A stretch of 64,000 nt of DNA from Cristatella mucedo (lineage: Eukaryota > Bryozoa > Phylactolaemata > Cristatellidae): positions 34,501-98,500 of the forward strand of contig WPIO01000063.1 of the NCBI GenBank assembly GCA_009760855.2, in the 5' to 3' direction. Position 1 is the stretch's first letter. Each line of letters begins with the position of its first letter. The notes under the pieces were generated by a model that saw nothing but the letters and a program-made list of their open reading frames with translations, made no database searches and was not told the origin of the DNA. Shown piece after piece: positions 11,041-23,835 of this stretch. The translations under genes and the position numbers were made by a program.

Positions 11041-13642
11041 TTAGGTTAACTAAACTTTAGCTGTCTATGTAGCATGACATGACGCATTTAGCCTATCTAA
11101 AAGCCCATGGTGTTGCTCTGCAACCTGGTCGTAAAGCTTGAATTTTTAATCCTTCGAGGAATTGGGCCACAAGTAAAGCTTTAGAGTTCTTCCAATGGTT
11201 CACATGCTGCTGAAAATCAACTTTTGGTGTGACTTTTTGCGTTTACTCTTCACTGCAAGAAAACCTAAAACTGTGCTTTCTATTCGCTTATGGAAATACC
11301 GTTGGCCTGATCTTTTTGCTTGATCCAATGGCTTGCAAGACAATTTAGACTGTCTGGGTGAAGGCGACGACGCGAGTTTAACTTACCATGACGATCGCAT
11401 TCCTCTTGGTCAGCATAACTGCACGGCAGCAATTGATATTCAGCATGTGGAAAATACTGAAGATCACCTACATCTATCGAAATTAAGGACGACAATACTA
11501 TGGCCGACTAAATACTTGATAGACGACGTGTCAGAATTAGTGGGTTGCATGACAACGAACCTAAGTGCTATGCTATACTAGCAAAGTTGTCTGCATCTGT
11601 CGAGCGGGGATTGTTTGAGAAACGCTTGATCCACCGTGTATTTAACTTTTGCAGTGTATTGTCAATTGACCAAATATTTTGTGATGCATTCTTGCATGTG
11701 TTCGTACAAAAATGACGATGGTTCCGGCTGTGTAGTGAAAACAGTTAAGAAACATGGGTGCAGTGAAATCCGGTATCAGTGGGGAAGTTTTAGGATAGAT
11801 TACAGGGATTCGTGCAAGCGATGATGGCTCCGAAGGCACCCAATCGCAAAAAGCACGAGATAAAGAACTTTGCGAATCGTGATAGCGACATGCTACGGTA
11901 ATTAATAAAAACTTTAATCCGCTATATTATTTGGAATTATATCTTTCACTAGCCGCGTTCTAAATACGGATATACTCGTGGTTTTTAAGCTGCAATTTTA
12001 AGAAGATTTAAGAAAAATTTAAGAAAAAAGAAAAACAGAATAACAAAAGCCTCTTGGGAATGAATCGCACCTAGACTCTCAAATGCCACTGGCTCCAGTC
12101 TTCAAAGGCCATGCATTTAGTATCCGTGACTCAATCCAGGCTTTCAGACTTTGGGTTGCTGCATTCGCCATCGACCTATCCAATCACTCAGACTATTGAG
12201 ATCGGTATTCCCTGCGTGAGTGAGTTCGCTCTGGCAATCGTAGCGTTGTTCGACAGCCTTCCTTACCACCTGCTGCTCTAAATACTTTTTGAGGCACCGA
12301 AAAGCGTTGATGCCGTATGGAGCTGCCGAGCTTGATTTCAGATTTACTTGCGATAAGTACGAAGACGCATTGGTTATCTTTTGCAGTACAATTTGAGGAT
12401 TTTGGTTTTAACTTGACTAGTTCATCGGACGGGTAGTCAATTTGCAGTTCTCAGTTGGCTTGGTTTATTGTGGATCTGTTGAGCACTTTGGCCAGCTGTT
12501 GGATGTGGTGGGGTTAGAAAGCAAGGTCAGATACGACTGCATCACAGCACATGCCTAATCTAACTAGGAGTACAGCCGAGCTCGGTTGTACGTGTACTGG
12601 TCAGTTGCCTTGGCGTTCATGTCCACCAGCAGCTCAAACTAGCCTCAGGCTGCGTTTTACGTATCGCCCTGATTAGGCAGGGCTTAGACTCCTGTGTTAA
12701 AGCCGATTACTGTGCACTTTAAGATAGATTTGGTTGCCATGAATTTGCTCAATAATCTCAACTGCTGCCGACGGGGTCGCTAAATTTGATGGAAGAGGCA
12801 TTGGACGGCCTCTAACCTGCATTAGGCATTAGGCCTGAACAGCCGATGACGTCCCGACTGCTTGACTCACTATACCTGATAGGTCTCTGATACCTAGCAA
12901 CAAACAGGCCTCCAGAAAAATAATATTGACGTGACAATACATGAACTTGTTTTTTCAAAAATATATTGCAATGGGTACCGTTATATCACTAATACACAAA
13001 TAAATTATATCGTCGCAATAACCATTACCTATATCGTTAAAATAGTTATATGGTAGTTGCATTTTTAGGTTTCACAAATTAAAAGTACTTCCAGAGTCTT
13101 AAATCTGACCGCAATGTGTAGACCGCTGAGTGCAAACGTCTGTCCAGCATGTTTGGTAAACCTAGTATTACAATTTTTGTCTCTTTTACAGTGGCAATAT
13201 ATTCTATAAATTGCAATTAAAAAACAGTACAACGTGTTATTTATATTACAGTCTTCATATATGTAGTTTTAGCTTTGAACATTGGCGATGCAACAGCAAT
13301 ATTATTGTTCCAAGACCTGGCAGCAGGCAGTGTCAATTGTGATGTCAAAGCTTTCAGTGTCATTTGTTTGTTCATTCATTCCCACTGTTTCTATATTTAA
13401 AGGTGTGCGGTTTAGCCGCAAAGGATTACAGTATTTCGGTCCGGACCCTCACTACTGTGCCGGCGAGTATCCAATCGAAACTCCTACAGTTAGCAATAGG
13501 ACTAGTGCAGCTGCAAGCTGCCGGGTATTCGACTTGGTGAGCACCACTCTTTAGTAGTGAGCGTGTGCAACTCCGCCGCTTCACACGTGAGCTTGACCGT
13601 CAGTCCCTACTCTGATGTAATGACCTGGCAGGCCCCACTACG

Positions 13643-13648
13643 TATAAA
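13643..13648 (+). promoter_or_regulatory. TATA-like box upstream of ARIH2-like copy A
   Basis: TATAAA in the context cgtataaagagg lies 227 bases before the ATG of copy A, inside the near-identical 5' part of the duplication. Copy B has TAGAAA at the matching place (34597). Promoter function is inferred from position and motif only. Confidence 0.4.
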
Positions 13649-13874
13649 GAGGAACAATTAGGCTGCTACTTGATGTCGCAAGTGGTGCTGCACTGAGAGA
13701 AAGAGTTAGAGTGCAAGTGCGAGCGAATGTGTGAGATGAAATGGGATGAGCGAGAAGCGCTAGCACCAGTACCTAAATGTGACTGTACTTTAGAATTTGT
13801 ATTGACGGTCTTGGTTATTTCTAAGGTGTGTGCTCTCTGTTTATCATTTAGAAGTGACACTAAGAGGAGCAACA

Positions 13875-16800
13875 ATGAGCAATCGAGAAGACAATAGTGC
13901 CTCTGAGTCTGACAATAGAAGTTCCTACAAAGTGTCTGAAGGCGAAAAGCTAAGCAGTTATAAACCAGACAGTTATGCCGACTCGAAGGCGGACGATAAT
14001 ATCGATCCTGAGTTATGTACTTTCGAAGTGCTCTCTATCGAAAACGTTATGCGATTGCTTAACGAGAGCGTGGCAACTGTTTGCAATACATTGCAGGTAA
14101 GAGTATGGATCTTTAAGTATGCTCAGCAAAATGCATCGACATTTTCCTCTAATCCTAGCGGCCCATGTAAGAAGGTTAACTACTGTGTTGCAGATTGATT
14201 CGTCGTTGGCCAAGTATTTATTGCACTTGAACTCGTGGGCTGTCGACGAAGTCATAATTAGGTTGGTTTACCGACCGCAGTGTGCTACTTTTAAAGACAT
14301 ATTTGCAGATGATTCAGTTTACTGGTCTTGCCACCGCAGAGATTCATGCACGGCTGCACTAAGTACCCATTCTTATGTAGATACTTGGACGGTGAAGAAC
14401 GGAAACATACCGATTCCAATCGTCTGCTCGTGGTCAAAGAGCACGAGACGGGCATGGCAGTAAGTAGAACGAGGTTCTTGCAAGATCTCAGATAACTCAC
14501 TTACCGTTTGACATGAATCTTGGTAGCTCGGTAACATGCGATAAGGCTTAGCACTCTCTGATGTTGCAAACACAGCAGCTGATCTGCACCTCATGTGACG
14601 CCTGGTGACAGATAGAATCAGAAAGTAAGCGAAGATGAGGAGAAACTCTGCCAAGATTTGCTGGACTTGTTGACATTCGCACCAAATACAACTTACTGCG
14701 AGTTTCAGCTGGGCTCTGATTAAGTACAAATCTGGATAAAGAGCGACTTGGGAGCCAAAAGAACAAGCAAGAGATGTTGGCCTAGCTTTTAATGTATTTG
14801 CTAGGCCCATTTTCTGTCTTCCTGTTACTTAAAAGACTCATACCTTGGGTATGAGAAGTTAGAAAGGTTTTATCAAATATCTTTGCAAGAGAGGTTGGCC
14901 CTAGCTTTTAATGTATTTGCTAGGCTTATTGAATGTCTTCCTGTTACTTAAAGGACTATTAGAGCGTGGATATTAGTTATCATGTGAGACATCCTCATTT
15001 TCAAAATTTTACGACTTTTCCCAATTGAGGCGTGCACATGCAGGATTAATCAATTTTAATGATCAAGTTGTAATGTCGGCGGCCCAGCTGAAAACACCCG
15101 GCTTGCATTAGTCAGTTACGATATAGGTGATCATGCATCCTGTGGTCTATTTCAGCTTACTAGTTCAGCTGGAGAAACTGGTTTTTCGATTTGCAATGCT
15201 AGACTCATCCACGAGTCAAGCAGCGTTGTTGGGTACCATTGGGTAGTATCTCTCTTGTTTGCACTCTTTCGCTTACTGAGTGCTCTAGCCTGGCTTTCGA
15301 AGAGGAGAAGAATATTTTGTAAGACTCTAAACACTGCTGAATTTTCGCTGCCTCAAAAAGAAGCTTTATTGGCAATTGACGAGAAACTTCGAGCAAATTT
15401 AGTTTGCCACGTGGCTGTCTATACCAGCAGCTCAGCTGATTGACTGTGCTCGGGTCGGTTTGTAGCTCCAGCATGAATCCGTCGAAACGAACGTTGAAGG
15501 AGCCAATAGTACTGACGCATCGTCTCTTGCTATCGCCCTCGTTACCGAGTGCACCGTCTGCGCTGCATCATCGCCAAGGGATATGCTTGAGCTCCACGGA
15601 CTGGCATGCCGGCATGTTTTTTGCAAGCCTTGCTGGCTGTCATATATAGAGACTCAACTGATGATAGGCATATCTATCGGTCAGTGAAGCCCGCGATGGT
15701 GTGCTGCTTTATTTGCCCTTTTCAGTAATCGTGAGGGCTGCGGCGTGAAGGCTTGATATCGTGTGGCGTCTCTCACCTACAGAGCTAGAATGCATGCAAC
15801 CGGAGTGTCATGAACTGGTCCCCGAAAGCTTTGTTCTCGGCGTTGCGTGCGATTCGGCAGTGCTGAGAGAGAAATACCAGCAGTTCGTTTTCCAAAAATG
15901 CGTCATGGTGAGTATGATTTTCAAGCGTATACCACTGTTAGGTGGTTACAATGAAGTAAGAGCACGCTTGCTACCTTTTGACCCAGAACTTGCATCGCCG
16001 TAAGAGCGAATGATGATAGGCGAACACCCTCCGTTAGACTCTGTCGGCGGGCTTTGAGGGGTGCGGAGCGAGAGCTGCGAGAGCAATAAGCCAAGACAGA
16101 GATTATGGGCTTCAGTCTTCATATCGAAGGGGACGAGTGAAAGTAGATTACACTTCCTGACACCTCCGGCACAGGACACGATGACAAGTCTTGACCTTGG
16201 ATAAGCAGCACGGCAAGTAAAGGAGTCTGGTGCCACTCAGGACAGAAGGACTCACCAGAGGGCACCTTATGCGAAACCGAAGTGAAATTCACGTGTAGGA
16301 TGGAGCCCAGCGCATTATATTACCCAGCGCATATGAACGTCATATGAGGCAACAAGGTGAAGAATCGTGTGATTGGCTGTGTCCGCATGAGCTGAATTCA
16401 ACAGGATGAAAGGTCTGCTGAAAGCAGCCTCCACTCCGTACAGGAACACTTCTGCTTAGTAGAGTGTCATCCACCAGCATGAAGATGCTTGAAGCATATT
16501 ATTACATCCTTGTTACCTAATTGTGCGCTTGCGATCGTTGCCATTTGTAGAGCCACCCTGAGCTGCGTTTCTGTCCGAGGCATGATTGTCACCGAATAAT
16601 TCGAGCACAAGAGAGAAAACCACGGCGAGTGTGCTGCCACTGCACGACACAGTTTTGGTGAGTGGAGTAGAGACTCACCCTTTTAAATTCAAGGAAGTCA
16701 ATGACCCGGTGCATCACTTGCGGCCGCTCTATTGCATTTTGCATTTATGTCAGCCTAGCTTCCTAGAAAACAGTACTAGCCGTCGTATTCTTACTGTCAA

Positions 16801-19800
16801 AGGGCTAGAATAAAACTATTGAAGCAGCTAAATCCAGCCTATTGGCCGCCTCAGGTTGGCGAAGAGCAGAAGCGAACAGAAGTGACCATTAAACAAGATT
16901 CAGATAATAAAAACAAGCAAACAAATTGCAGAATGACAGAAGCGAACGAGAAGGTACTCGCCGCCGCCGTAGACGTCTCCTTAGGTTAGTCAAACCCGAG
17001 GCGTGCACACTGAATCACCGTCAGGCACGTCGAAGCGCGTAGCATGCCGGAGCAAAAAAGACAGGCTCCCTCGGGCTAGAAGCAAGGATTCCCAAAGTAA
17101 CGACTCGCTGCACTACATTAGTGGTTTTACGACCTCAATAATGATAGCGATAATTGGCTGAAGTATGAAAACTGCAAACCTTAACTTCAAGTACATGGCA
17201 TTAACCAATCTATTCCATAGCATCATGGGCAACATCCATGCAGAATCAGCCTTCGTTTATTTCCTATCTCATGCCAAGCCCACTGTATGATAATGACTAA
17301 CCGCATCGATCAAGTTTTTTGGAAGCTGTTGTCTACTTGTGTGTGTGCTTTGACAGCTCATCGTTTTACGAAAAATTCCAGATATTTTAGTTCACATCCT
17401 GTCTCCCTAACCTTAGTCTTTCACCTTGTAGCTTCCGCTGTGGTAACGACTATCATGCCCCAGCGACTTGTGAGGACATGCAAAAGTGGCTCATAAAAAT
17501 GACGGATGATTCTGAAACTAGCCATTACATAGCGGCTAATACGAAGAATGTAAGTACTGTGGCTAACTGTACCACTTTTGACGCAATTGTTTCTCGTAAA
17601 CTCTTTCTCTCTTAAGCTTTCTTTACGTCAACTTGTGTTATTAATTTACGAGTTCGTGCGGATGTCCTGACCTTTTTGGTCGCATGTAACATGCTTACTT
17701 ACTAACTTACTCACTTACTTAATGCTAAATCGCACTGCATTAACGAGTTCCCATACTCACAAATATGTCCTGGTCGCTGCTCGGCTGGGAAAATGTGGAT
17801 CACGTTCGACAGCTACGGGCTGAGGCCGGCAGCCTATTGTCCTCTGCAGTGAAGCTTTGCAAGAGGATAGGAGAAGCTGTCCTGTAAATGACTGGTAAAT
17901 ACCAAGAATTATTGGAACAGATGATGAGAATAGGTACTAGGAAGCAATGCGGATATATTGTCCGTAGGTTGGCATACAGACGGTAGTTTGGCTTCCTTCC
18001 CAATGCTGGATGCTTGGGTGCAGAGCGGTCGGTAATATCCGAAGTATCGCCTGAAACTGTAATTGCTGCGAGCTCGTCGGGCTGGTCGGCAGGGATCCTG
18101 CATGATTAGCTGCACAGTTCCTGCAATGTGCCGACACCTGAAGCTCAAGCAGTGTACCAATTGTGCCGACTCAGTGCTCGGTATCCTACTCGCAGCCCTA
18201 ACACCAACAATGCAGCAGAAAAAAGCGAAATCAAATGCCCACTGATTATTGCTGATACGACAGGTGACTTCTCACAGACTCGCTAACCTTGACTCGCCAT
18301 CTGGTCGTCACGTTACTCTAACTCTGTGATTGAGGCTAGGCCAAGGGACATATACTTGCAAAACGTCAAACAATAAAATCGCTCCTTCCCACGTTATCAC
18401 AAGCCCCGATTCATTTAAGCCGTCGCACACGATGGCTATTGTGTAAAGTGCCGGCTATGCGGCTCTACATGTAAATTCAGGGGCTTACCTCAAAGTGCTT
18501 TGTTCAGCAGGTACTTGCAAAGCCCGAGAGAGGCTCGCTCAAAATCCCATGCCGCTCTTCCAACGTTGCTGCCGCGGCTTTCTCGCACCTGCATGAGGTC
18601 AAGCTGCCACTGCTGTGGGCGGCGATACAAAATCTTAGGTTTTTTAAAGACATTCGCATTCCCGCGCTCCAAGGAATAACCTTCCAATATGGTGCCAGCA
18701 CTTTGATAATTAATCACGGCGATCATCGTCGTCTGATGAGAATGAATTTTTCGACAAAGAATGTGAAAGACCCTTGACTGCCGACTTTCGTCGCAACATC
18801 TCCTGACTTTTCCTCGTTTAAAAAGAAACTAAATTCGCATCAATTTATCGAAACATTTAGCGGTTCTCTGCGAGATTTGGCCTTTAGGAGATTATGCATA
18901 CTGAAGTTCTGCAGGCTGCCGCTAACCATACTTACATTCTGACCCTGTGCATGTCACCCCGAATCATGTTATTCTTGCAGTTTAATGAGCATACTACGAC
19001 TAACCATTCAACCGTGCATACTTTGCATCAAATGCAAAGTGCCTAGAAGGAGATTTGAGTTCTCTGAGGGCGCTACATTAAATGTGTTATCATGATTAGT
19101 TAGTAAGCGATCCTAATATTTGCCATTCTTTTCAGTGTCCTCGGTGCAAGGGGATTATTGAAAAAAATGGTGGCTGCAACATGATACGTTGCTCCTATTG
19201 CCGATATGAATTCTGTTGGATCTGCCTTGAAGGTGATGTTAGCAGGAAGCGCTCTAACTTCCTGGCTGAGAGCTACAATCTGTCACACTGCTGTGTGCTG
19301 CAGAGCTTCAGTCACAGCGTCTCGTGTGCTTGACTCTTTTGCTCAGTGGGTGGCTTGCTAGACCCAGCCACTCAATAACAATACTGCTTTATTTTCTCAC
19401 CTCCGAGATCAGGCTGGAATCATGGCTGTAACCACTACATCTGCAACCGCTATCGTAATAACGTCGGCCCTGCCGACACTGAAGTCAAGCGCAAACAGGC
19501 AGGGGCGGCGCTAGCGAGGTACATGTTTTATTTTGGACGGGTGAGTAGATCAAGCTCCGAGCCTGCACTGCAAGATCATTTTACCAGTTGTGAAATACCA
19601 GAAAGAATGAGAAGCAATCAGCTGTCTAAGCTCTTCGTCTAAGAAACTAGATTTAAACAGAAGTTGCATCACGTGCAGTAAAAACGGCTAAAAGATAATA
19701 TTGCCCGGAGTGTAGGTCAAGTTTCCTTCGACTGTTCCTTGATAATATAATAATAATAACACACTTGATATAGCGCTCTCAGATAACTCAACCTCTTTCT

Positions 19801-22800
19801 AGGTGCTTTACATTTTTGAAAAATGAAACACGGTTAGTAGTACCATATTCAATAACCAAGAACAACAAGTTAAGGATGCATAGGCCGGTCGAACAGCAAG
19901 CGCTGAGTTACAGAAGTCAAGACGAATTTAACAAATGCATGGACGAACTTAGATGTGGTATCCCTGTCTAATTATTAACGTTTATTAACGTTATTTAGTT
20001 GACACTGATTTGATTGTGCAGCAGATGTGGTCGGCTAAGAAAAGGTCACATTGGAACATGAAACCCGGATTTTGTGCAGATTCAACAGGAGATATGCTAG
20101 CAGAACACATTTTGAGAGTTAGCCTTTATAATTTCAGAATCGCACTTGGTTACACTCATAACTAGTAAGTTGGTTTTATCATCATTCAATTTAAGAAAAT
20201 TTGCTACCATCCATGAGGGGATGTCATTAAAACATGCAGCAAGGGAGTTAAGAGATTTGACGTGCTTGAGGGCTGTTAGGGATCAAAGCAGAGGTACAAC
20301 TGAGTGTCAAACATACAGAAGTAAGTCTAGATTGTGTTTGGAAAAAAGAGTGTATACATTTAAAAGAGCAAGATCGAGCACGCAGCCCTGAGATATTTTA
20401 AATTTCAGAGGTTCCTTGGATTATTTTTGTCCATTCACATCAATACTCTGTGGAGTCTCCCACTGAGATAGGACCTTTGCAACCACCGCGTGTAGTTTAG
20501 AAACAGCCAGCGAGAATTAATGGGCTGAGCACGAGCCAGGAGTTGCAGGGGTAGCAATGGCTTGCTCTCTGGGCCAGCTCTCTAGAACAGAAGAGTACGG
20601 GCCCCGCCCTGGAAATCGTACGGGTCCCAAACTGTTCCCACGATAACAAGCACGAATGATAAAGTAGCTTTTTGAAAGATATTGAATGGTTAATGCGCAA
20701 ATATTTGATTGCATGATGATGGAATAAAACGTATCAAGCGAAGCTAAACCTTTTGCAACTAAATAGCAGGACAGGACTAAATAGCAGGACTCTCTTGGCA
20801 CCTTACCTTTTGCTAATGGTCAATCTGTAGCTTCATAATAGGGAATATTGATGGAAGAAATTATCTTTGGATGCAGGATAGATAGATCTCAAGATGCAGT
20901 GAAAGAAAGCTAAGCTGAGGGTTCATTTGTCGCCTCTCAGCAGTGCACTAAGAAGCCTGAAAGGACAACTGTCGGGAAGAGCATTTCAAATATCCCTCTG
21001 CTCTGAAGATGGTGTCGCGAGCGACTCCAAAGCGAATTTAATAATTCAAAGTGAAATATACAGGAAGCGAAGGCGAGGTTTTTCTTGCTGCCACGCCATC
21101 CATATTCGAATAACTTAAGAAATCCTAAATTTGAGGCTACGGTAGTTAGCCTAACAGAGATAAATTGAATAAACACTCAACGATCTAAAAATGGTTGGCA
21201 TTTCGATTCGAAAGTAGACATAGAAAGCTTGACAAATAGATATCTAGAAGCAGCATTAAAGTGAGCAGTTCCAGTCAGGGTGAAATGAAATGCTGCTGCC
21301 TGTTAGGGCCATTCAGCTATTTACTACACCGATCGAATTTGCTCATTAGCTGCTCCCGGGTGTGGCTTCTAGTATGGCTTCTTTGTTTTGTTAATTTCAT
21401 ATTAAATGTTGTCACAAATCAAGTTGACATATTACTTTGTCTTATTGTTTCTAGTGGCAACAACTTGCTAACAGTCTCAAGCTTGTGGAGATGAAAAAGC
21501 AAGCAATACTAGCACGTCATAAAAAGCTCAATGATGATCGTCTTCTGTACTTCTTGGAGAAATTGATAAAGGTATCGTTTGTTTGTCTCTTTCTAATATC
21601 AAAATTCAGATTCTCTTAAGAAAAGACAGTTACTATCAATGCGTTCATAATGAAATGCCTGTAGATTGTTTCATGGCTACTACAGCGGTCGTAGAACATT
21701 TGTAATTTGTAACTTGCTATATTCTGTCTACTGAAGAAAGATGGCGATCTTTATCATTCTGTGGGCTGGCACCCCCGACAGAAGGTGCCGTGCAAAAACA
21801 ATCAGTAGATCTTGACGGGGAGTCTGGAAAATGTATTCTTCTGGCCCACTGCACGTAGTCTGGCGATGCAGATCGACGAGACATTATGCAATCCTGAGAC
21901 GTGCACGTGAGTCTGCTAGTCTGTGAATATCTGAAACAGCTAGAAGTCTTGGGCTGTTTGGGTAGATTAGCAAAAACGATAGGATTTTGCGCTAAATGGT
22001 TCACTGCAACTTATCATAGGAATGGATATGCCTGAGCTTGATTAGTGCTAATGCTACCTCTGCACTGTTCTTTACAAAAAATGAATGTATCTACCTGTAT
22101 TTCAGACTTGATGCGATCCGATAGATCAAAATCTGATTTTTTTTACAGTGCCACCACACAGTCATGCACGCTTATCCCTCTTTATTTTACATGGAAAGCG
22201 GTGCCCGGCAAACCTTGGTAAGTGCTAAAGAGCTTGGCAGATTGTATTGATGGGAGTGGTGATGCAATTTATTAAGCCTCTGTATGTAACACCTCATAGA
22301 CACAATTAGTAAGTGGGTGTTTGGCGAAAGAGTTTTTTTGATTGTTAACAGATTCGACTTAGGCTAGCTATCTATGGAAACTTATGGCTGCTTAAATGCC
22401 GTCAGTAGTGGCCGGGCTAGAGTTTTCTTAATCCACTAGCTTTTATAATAACTTCTGTTGATTGATCTTGCTTGAGCATAAGAGTTGACCGTGGGGTTTC
22501 ATGATAAGGCTGTTTATGCAATTACAAGCCCTCGTAAGATGTAAGATCTGTAGTCAGCCATTTGCTACAACAGATTTCCTTAACAATCACTGTACTTATC
22601 ACTTAACCCACCAACTGTACAAAAACGTAGATTGCCATTCATTGAAGGCCGATCCTGATGCTGAGATAGATGTTTGCGACGCTGGATGTAATATTTCGCT
22701 TCAGCTAAAATACACGACAGAAAGGCTGCACAGTGAGGTTGAAACACTGTCCTTGGAACTCCAGCACGACGTTCCCGACCAGGAGGTATGTTTAGCCGCG

Positions 22801-23483
22801 TACACTCTGGTCCAGTCTACGTGTCTGTGTATGCACATCGGCAGCGAGGAAGCGGGGCTTTAGTGGATCAGCGGCCGCTGGAGCTCTTGCTCCGGTCTCA
22901 CCCTCGCATTCTCATCGCTGCTGTGTTCTGCCACTGTCAGATTCGTCGTGAAATATCGCACGCAGTACAGCAGATCTTATCAGGTCGAGAAGCTAGAGAC
23001 CCTTAGTCAGTGGACGCTTTGCAGCAGTGCGGATGCAGATTCAGAAAGCCTCTCTCCTTCAGGGTCCTTTTGAGCCGGGTCTCTGGAATCAACTTTTTTA
23101 GTAAGCCTGCCTCGTGCGGTTATCAGCTTAGGACTCGCCATAATGATTCGCTTCGCTTTGACACAAAACGAGGAGCTGTAACGTTTATATGCCGAAACTG
23201 GAATGAAGACGTCTACTGAGCAGCAGGCCACTTCAGACCGTTTATGAAACGTTATTTACATATTTTATTGGCTATCCAGACAGACCGTGAGGGCAGAGAA
23301 TTGTACTGACTCCCTGAGTCAAACACCTTTGTTACTGTCTGCATATTTATTGATTTGCCTATTGATATGCAATTATTGCTGCTAATGTTATCTGTTTCAA
23401 TTCAATTGCAGAAGATGCGAAGCCTTACAGTTTTGGCTGAGCATTTAAGGCAGATTATTCTCAAAAACTTCTTTGACATTTAA
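13875..23483 (+). CDS. ARIH2-like RBR E3 ubiquitin-protein ligase, copy A (12 exons, intact)
   Basis: Exons 13875-14096, 14194-14391, 15466-15679, 15783-15907, 16551-16657, 17432-17549, 19136-19232, 19413-19540, 21455-21571, 22149-22217, 22705-22785 and 23412-23483 join into 515 codons, near the human ARIH2 length. An acidic Ser-rich N-terminus and a UBA-like region ([11 protein letters not shown]) precede RING1 (C169, C172, C188, H190, C193, C196, C215, C220), IBR (C261, C266, C281 or C282, C284, C289, C292, H297, C302) and RING2 (C329, C332, catalytic C342, C347, C350, C355, C358, H364, C371). A helical Ariadne domain containing [11 protein letters not shown] follows. Family members take ubiquitin from an E2 onto the RING2 Cys and act with neddylated cullin-RING ligases. 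Residue 344 is Met where RBR ligases have a catalytic His, and seven codons are missing from exon 9 compared with copy B. The exon 2 end is the least certain boundary; the other phases fit exactly. Confidence 0.88.
18800..19110 (+). mobile_element. LINE 3' end in an intron of copy A (family 1)
   Basis: Sense LINE sequence from late ORF2/UTR (tttaaaaagaaactaaattc, tgcatgtcaccccgaatc) to the tail (tctctgagggcgctacatt). The same fragment lies at the matching place in unit B (40995-41440), so it was inserted before the duplication. Its tail ends about 25 bases before exon 7. Confidence 0.75.
19744..20410 (-). mobile_element. LINE inserted in an intron of copy A only (family 1)
   Basis: Antisense tail (aataataataacacacttg, then ctctttctaggtgctttac) followed by antisense UTR and ORF2 with an internal deletion like the copy at 1270-1880. 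The matching intron of unit B lacks it: flanks similar to the sequences before 19744 and after 20500 are close together near 42110-42250. It is therefore a younger insertion in A, or a deletion in B. Confidence 0.75.
22255..22370 (+). repeat. Diverged TAATG-type short element in copy A
   Basis: Weak match (tgtaacacctcatagacac, then gtgggtgtttggcgaaagag) to the short element described at 41099-41240. It sits in the same intron position as 44215-44330 in unit B, so it predates the duplication. Confidence 0.4.
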
Positions 23484-23835
23484 TAGCCAGCATGCAGTCA
23501 AACTTGGATCGTATTTTTCCGGCTTTGCTATGACGACTGACCACGGTGAACCTCCGTCGGTATTTATACACTTCTCGAGGCTTAACAAACGGGCACTGCT
23601 CTCTAGGAATCAGCAGGACGCCAAGGCGGAAGCGGCTGCTCCGAAGTCTCTCTCTCTCCAGCCTCAATGGCTCTATGCTTGTGGCAAAGCAAGCTATTCG
23701 TGCCGTGTAAATACGGTGAAATTTATTAAATCAATTCCAAGATCTGGTCGTCATTATACTGTTTCAGAGTATATATTAACGGCAATGACGCAATGATTGG
23801 TGAAAGGGCTGACTATACGGTACTTTCTTTTCCTC

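Larger units (their letters stand above)
10740..23835 (+). repeat. Unit A of a large direct duplication
   Basis: Homologous in the same orientation to unit B at 29620-47045. Diverged homology starts at about 10740 (matching 29620) and continues through 11180-12500 (matching 30855-32190). Close homology runs from 13447 (matching 34401, constant offset 20954 through exon 1). It ends near 23835, just after the ARIH2-like gene. Length differences come mainly from insertions: LINEs at 30080 and 38221 and a pogo element in unit B, and a LINE at 19744 in unit A. Introns hold these elements and otherwise anonymous sequence. Confidence 0.9.

Noticed and set aside
15473-15649. Frame starting [11 protein letters not shown], reminiscent of the linker before RING1
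   Set aside because: It is out of frame with the RING1 cysteines; the frame with CTVC and [11 protein letters not shown] fits the downstream exons.
18490-18726. 78-codon minus-strand frame identical in both units (also 40702-40938)
   Set aside because: Identity of the protein follows from the near-identical intron DNA around it; it lies in an intron next to a LINE fragment and has no recognised domain.
22501-22704. Upstream extension of exon 11 of copy A with a Cys-rich patch (CKICSQPF)
   Set aside because: The acceptor at 22704 gives exactly the 81-base exon length seen in ARIH2 at the right edge and keeps phase 0; the extension has an in-frame stop in copy B and no counterpart in ARIH2.
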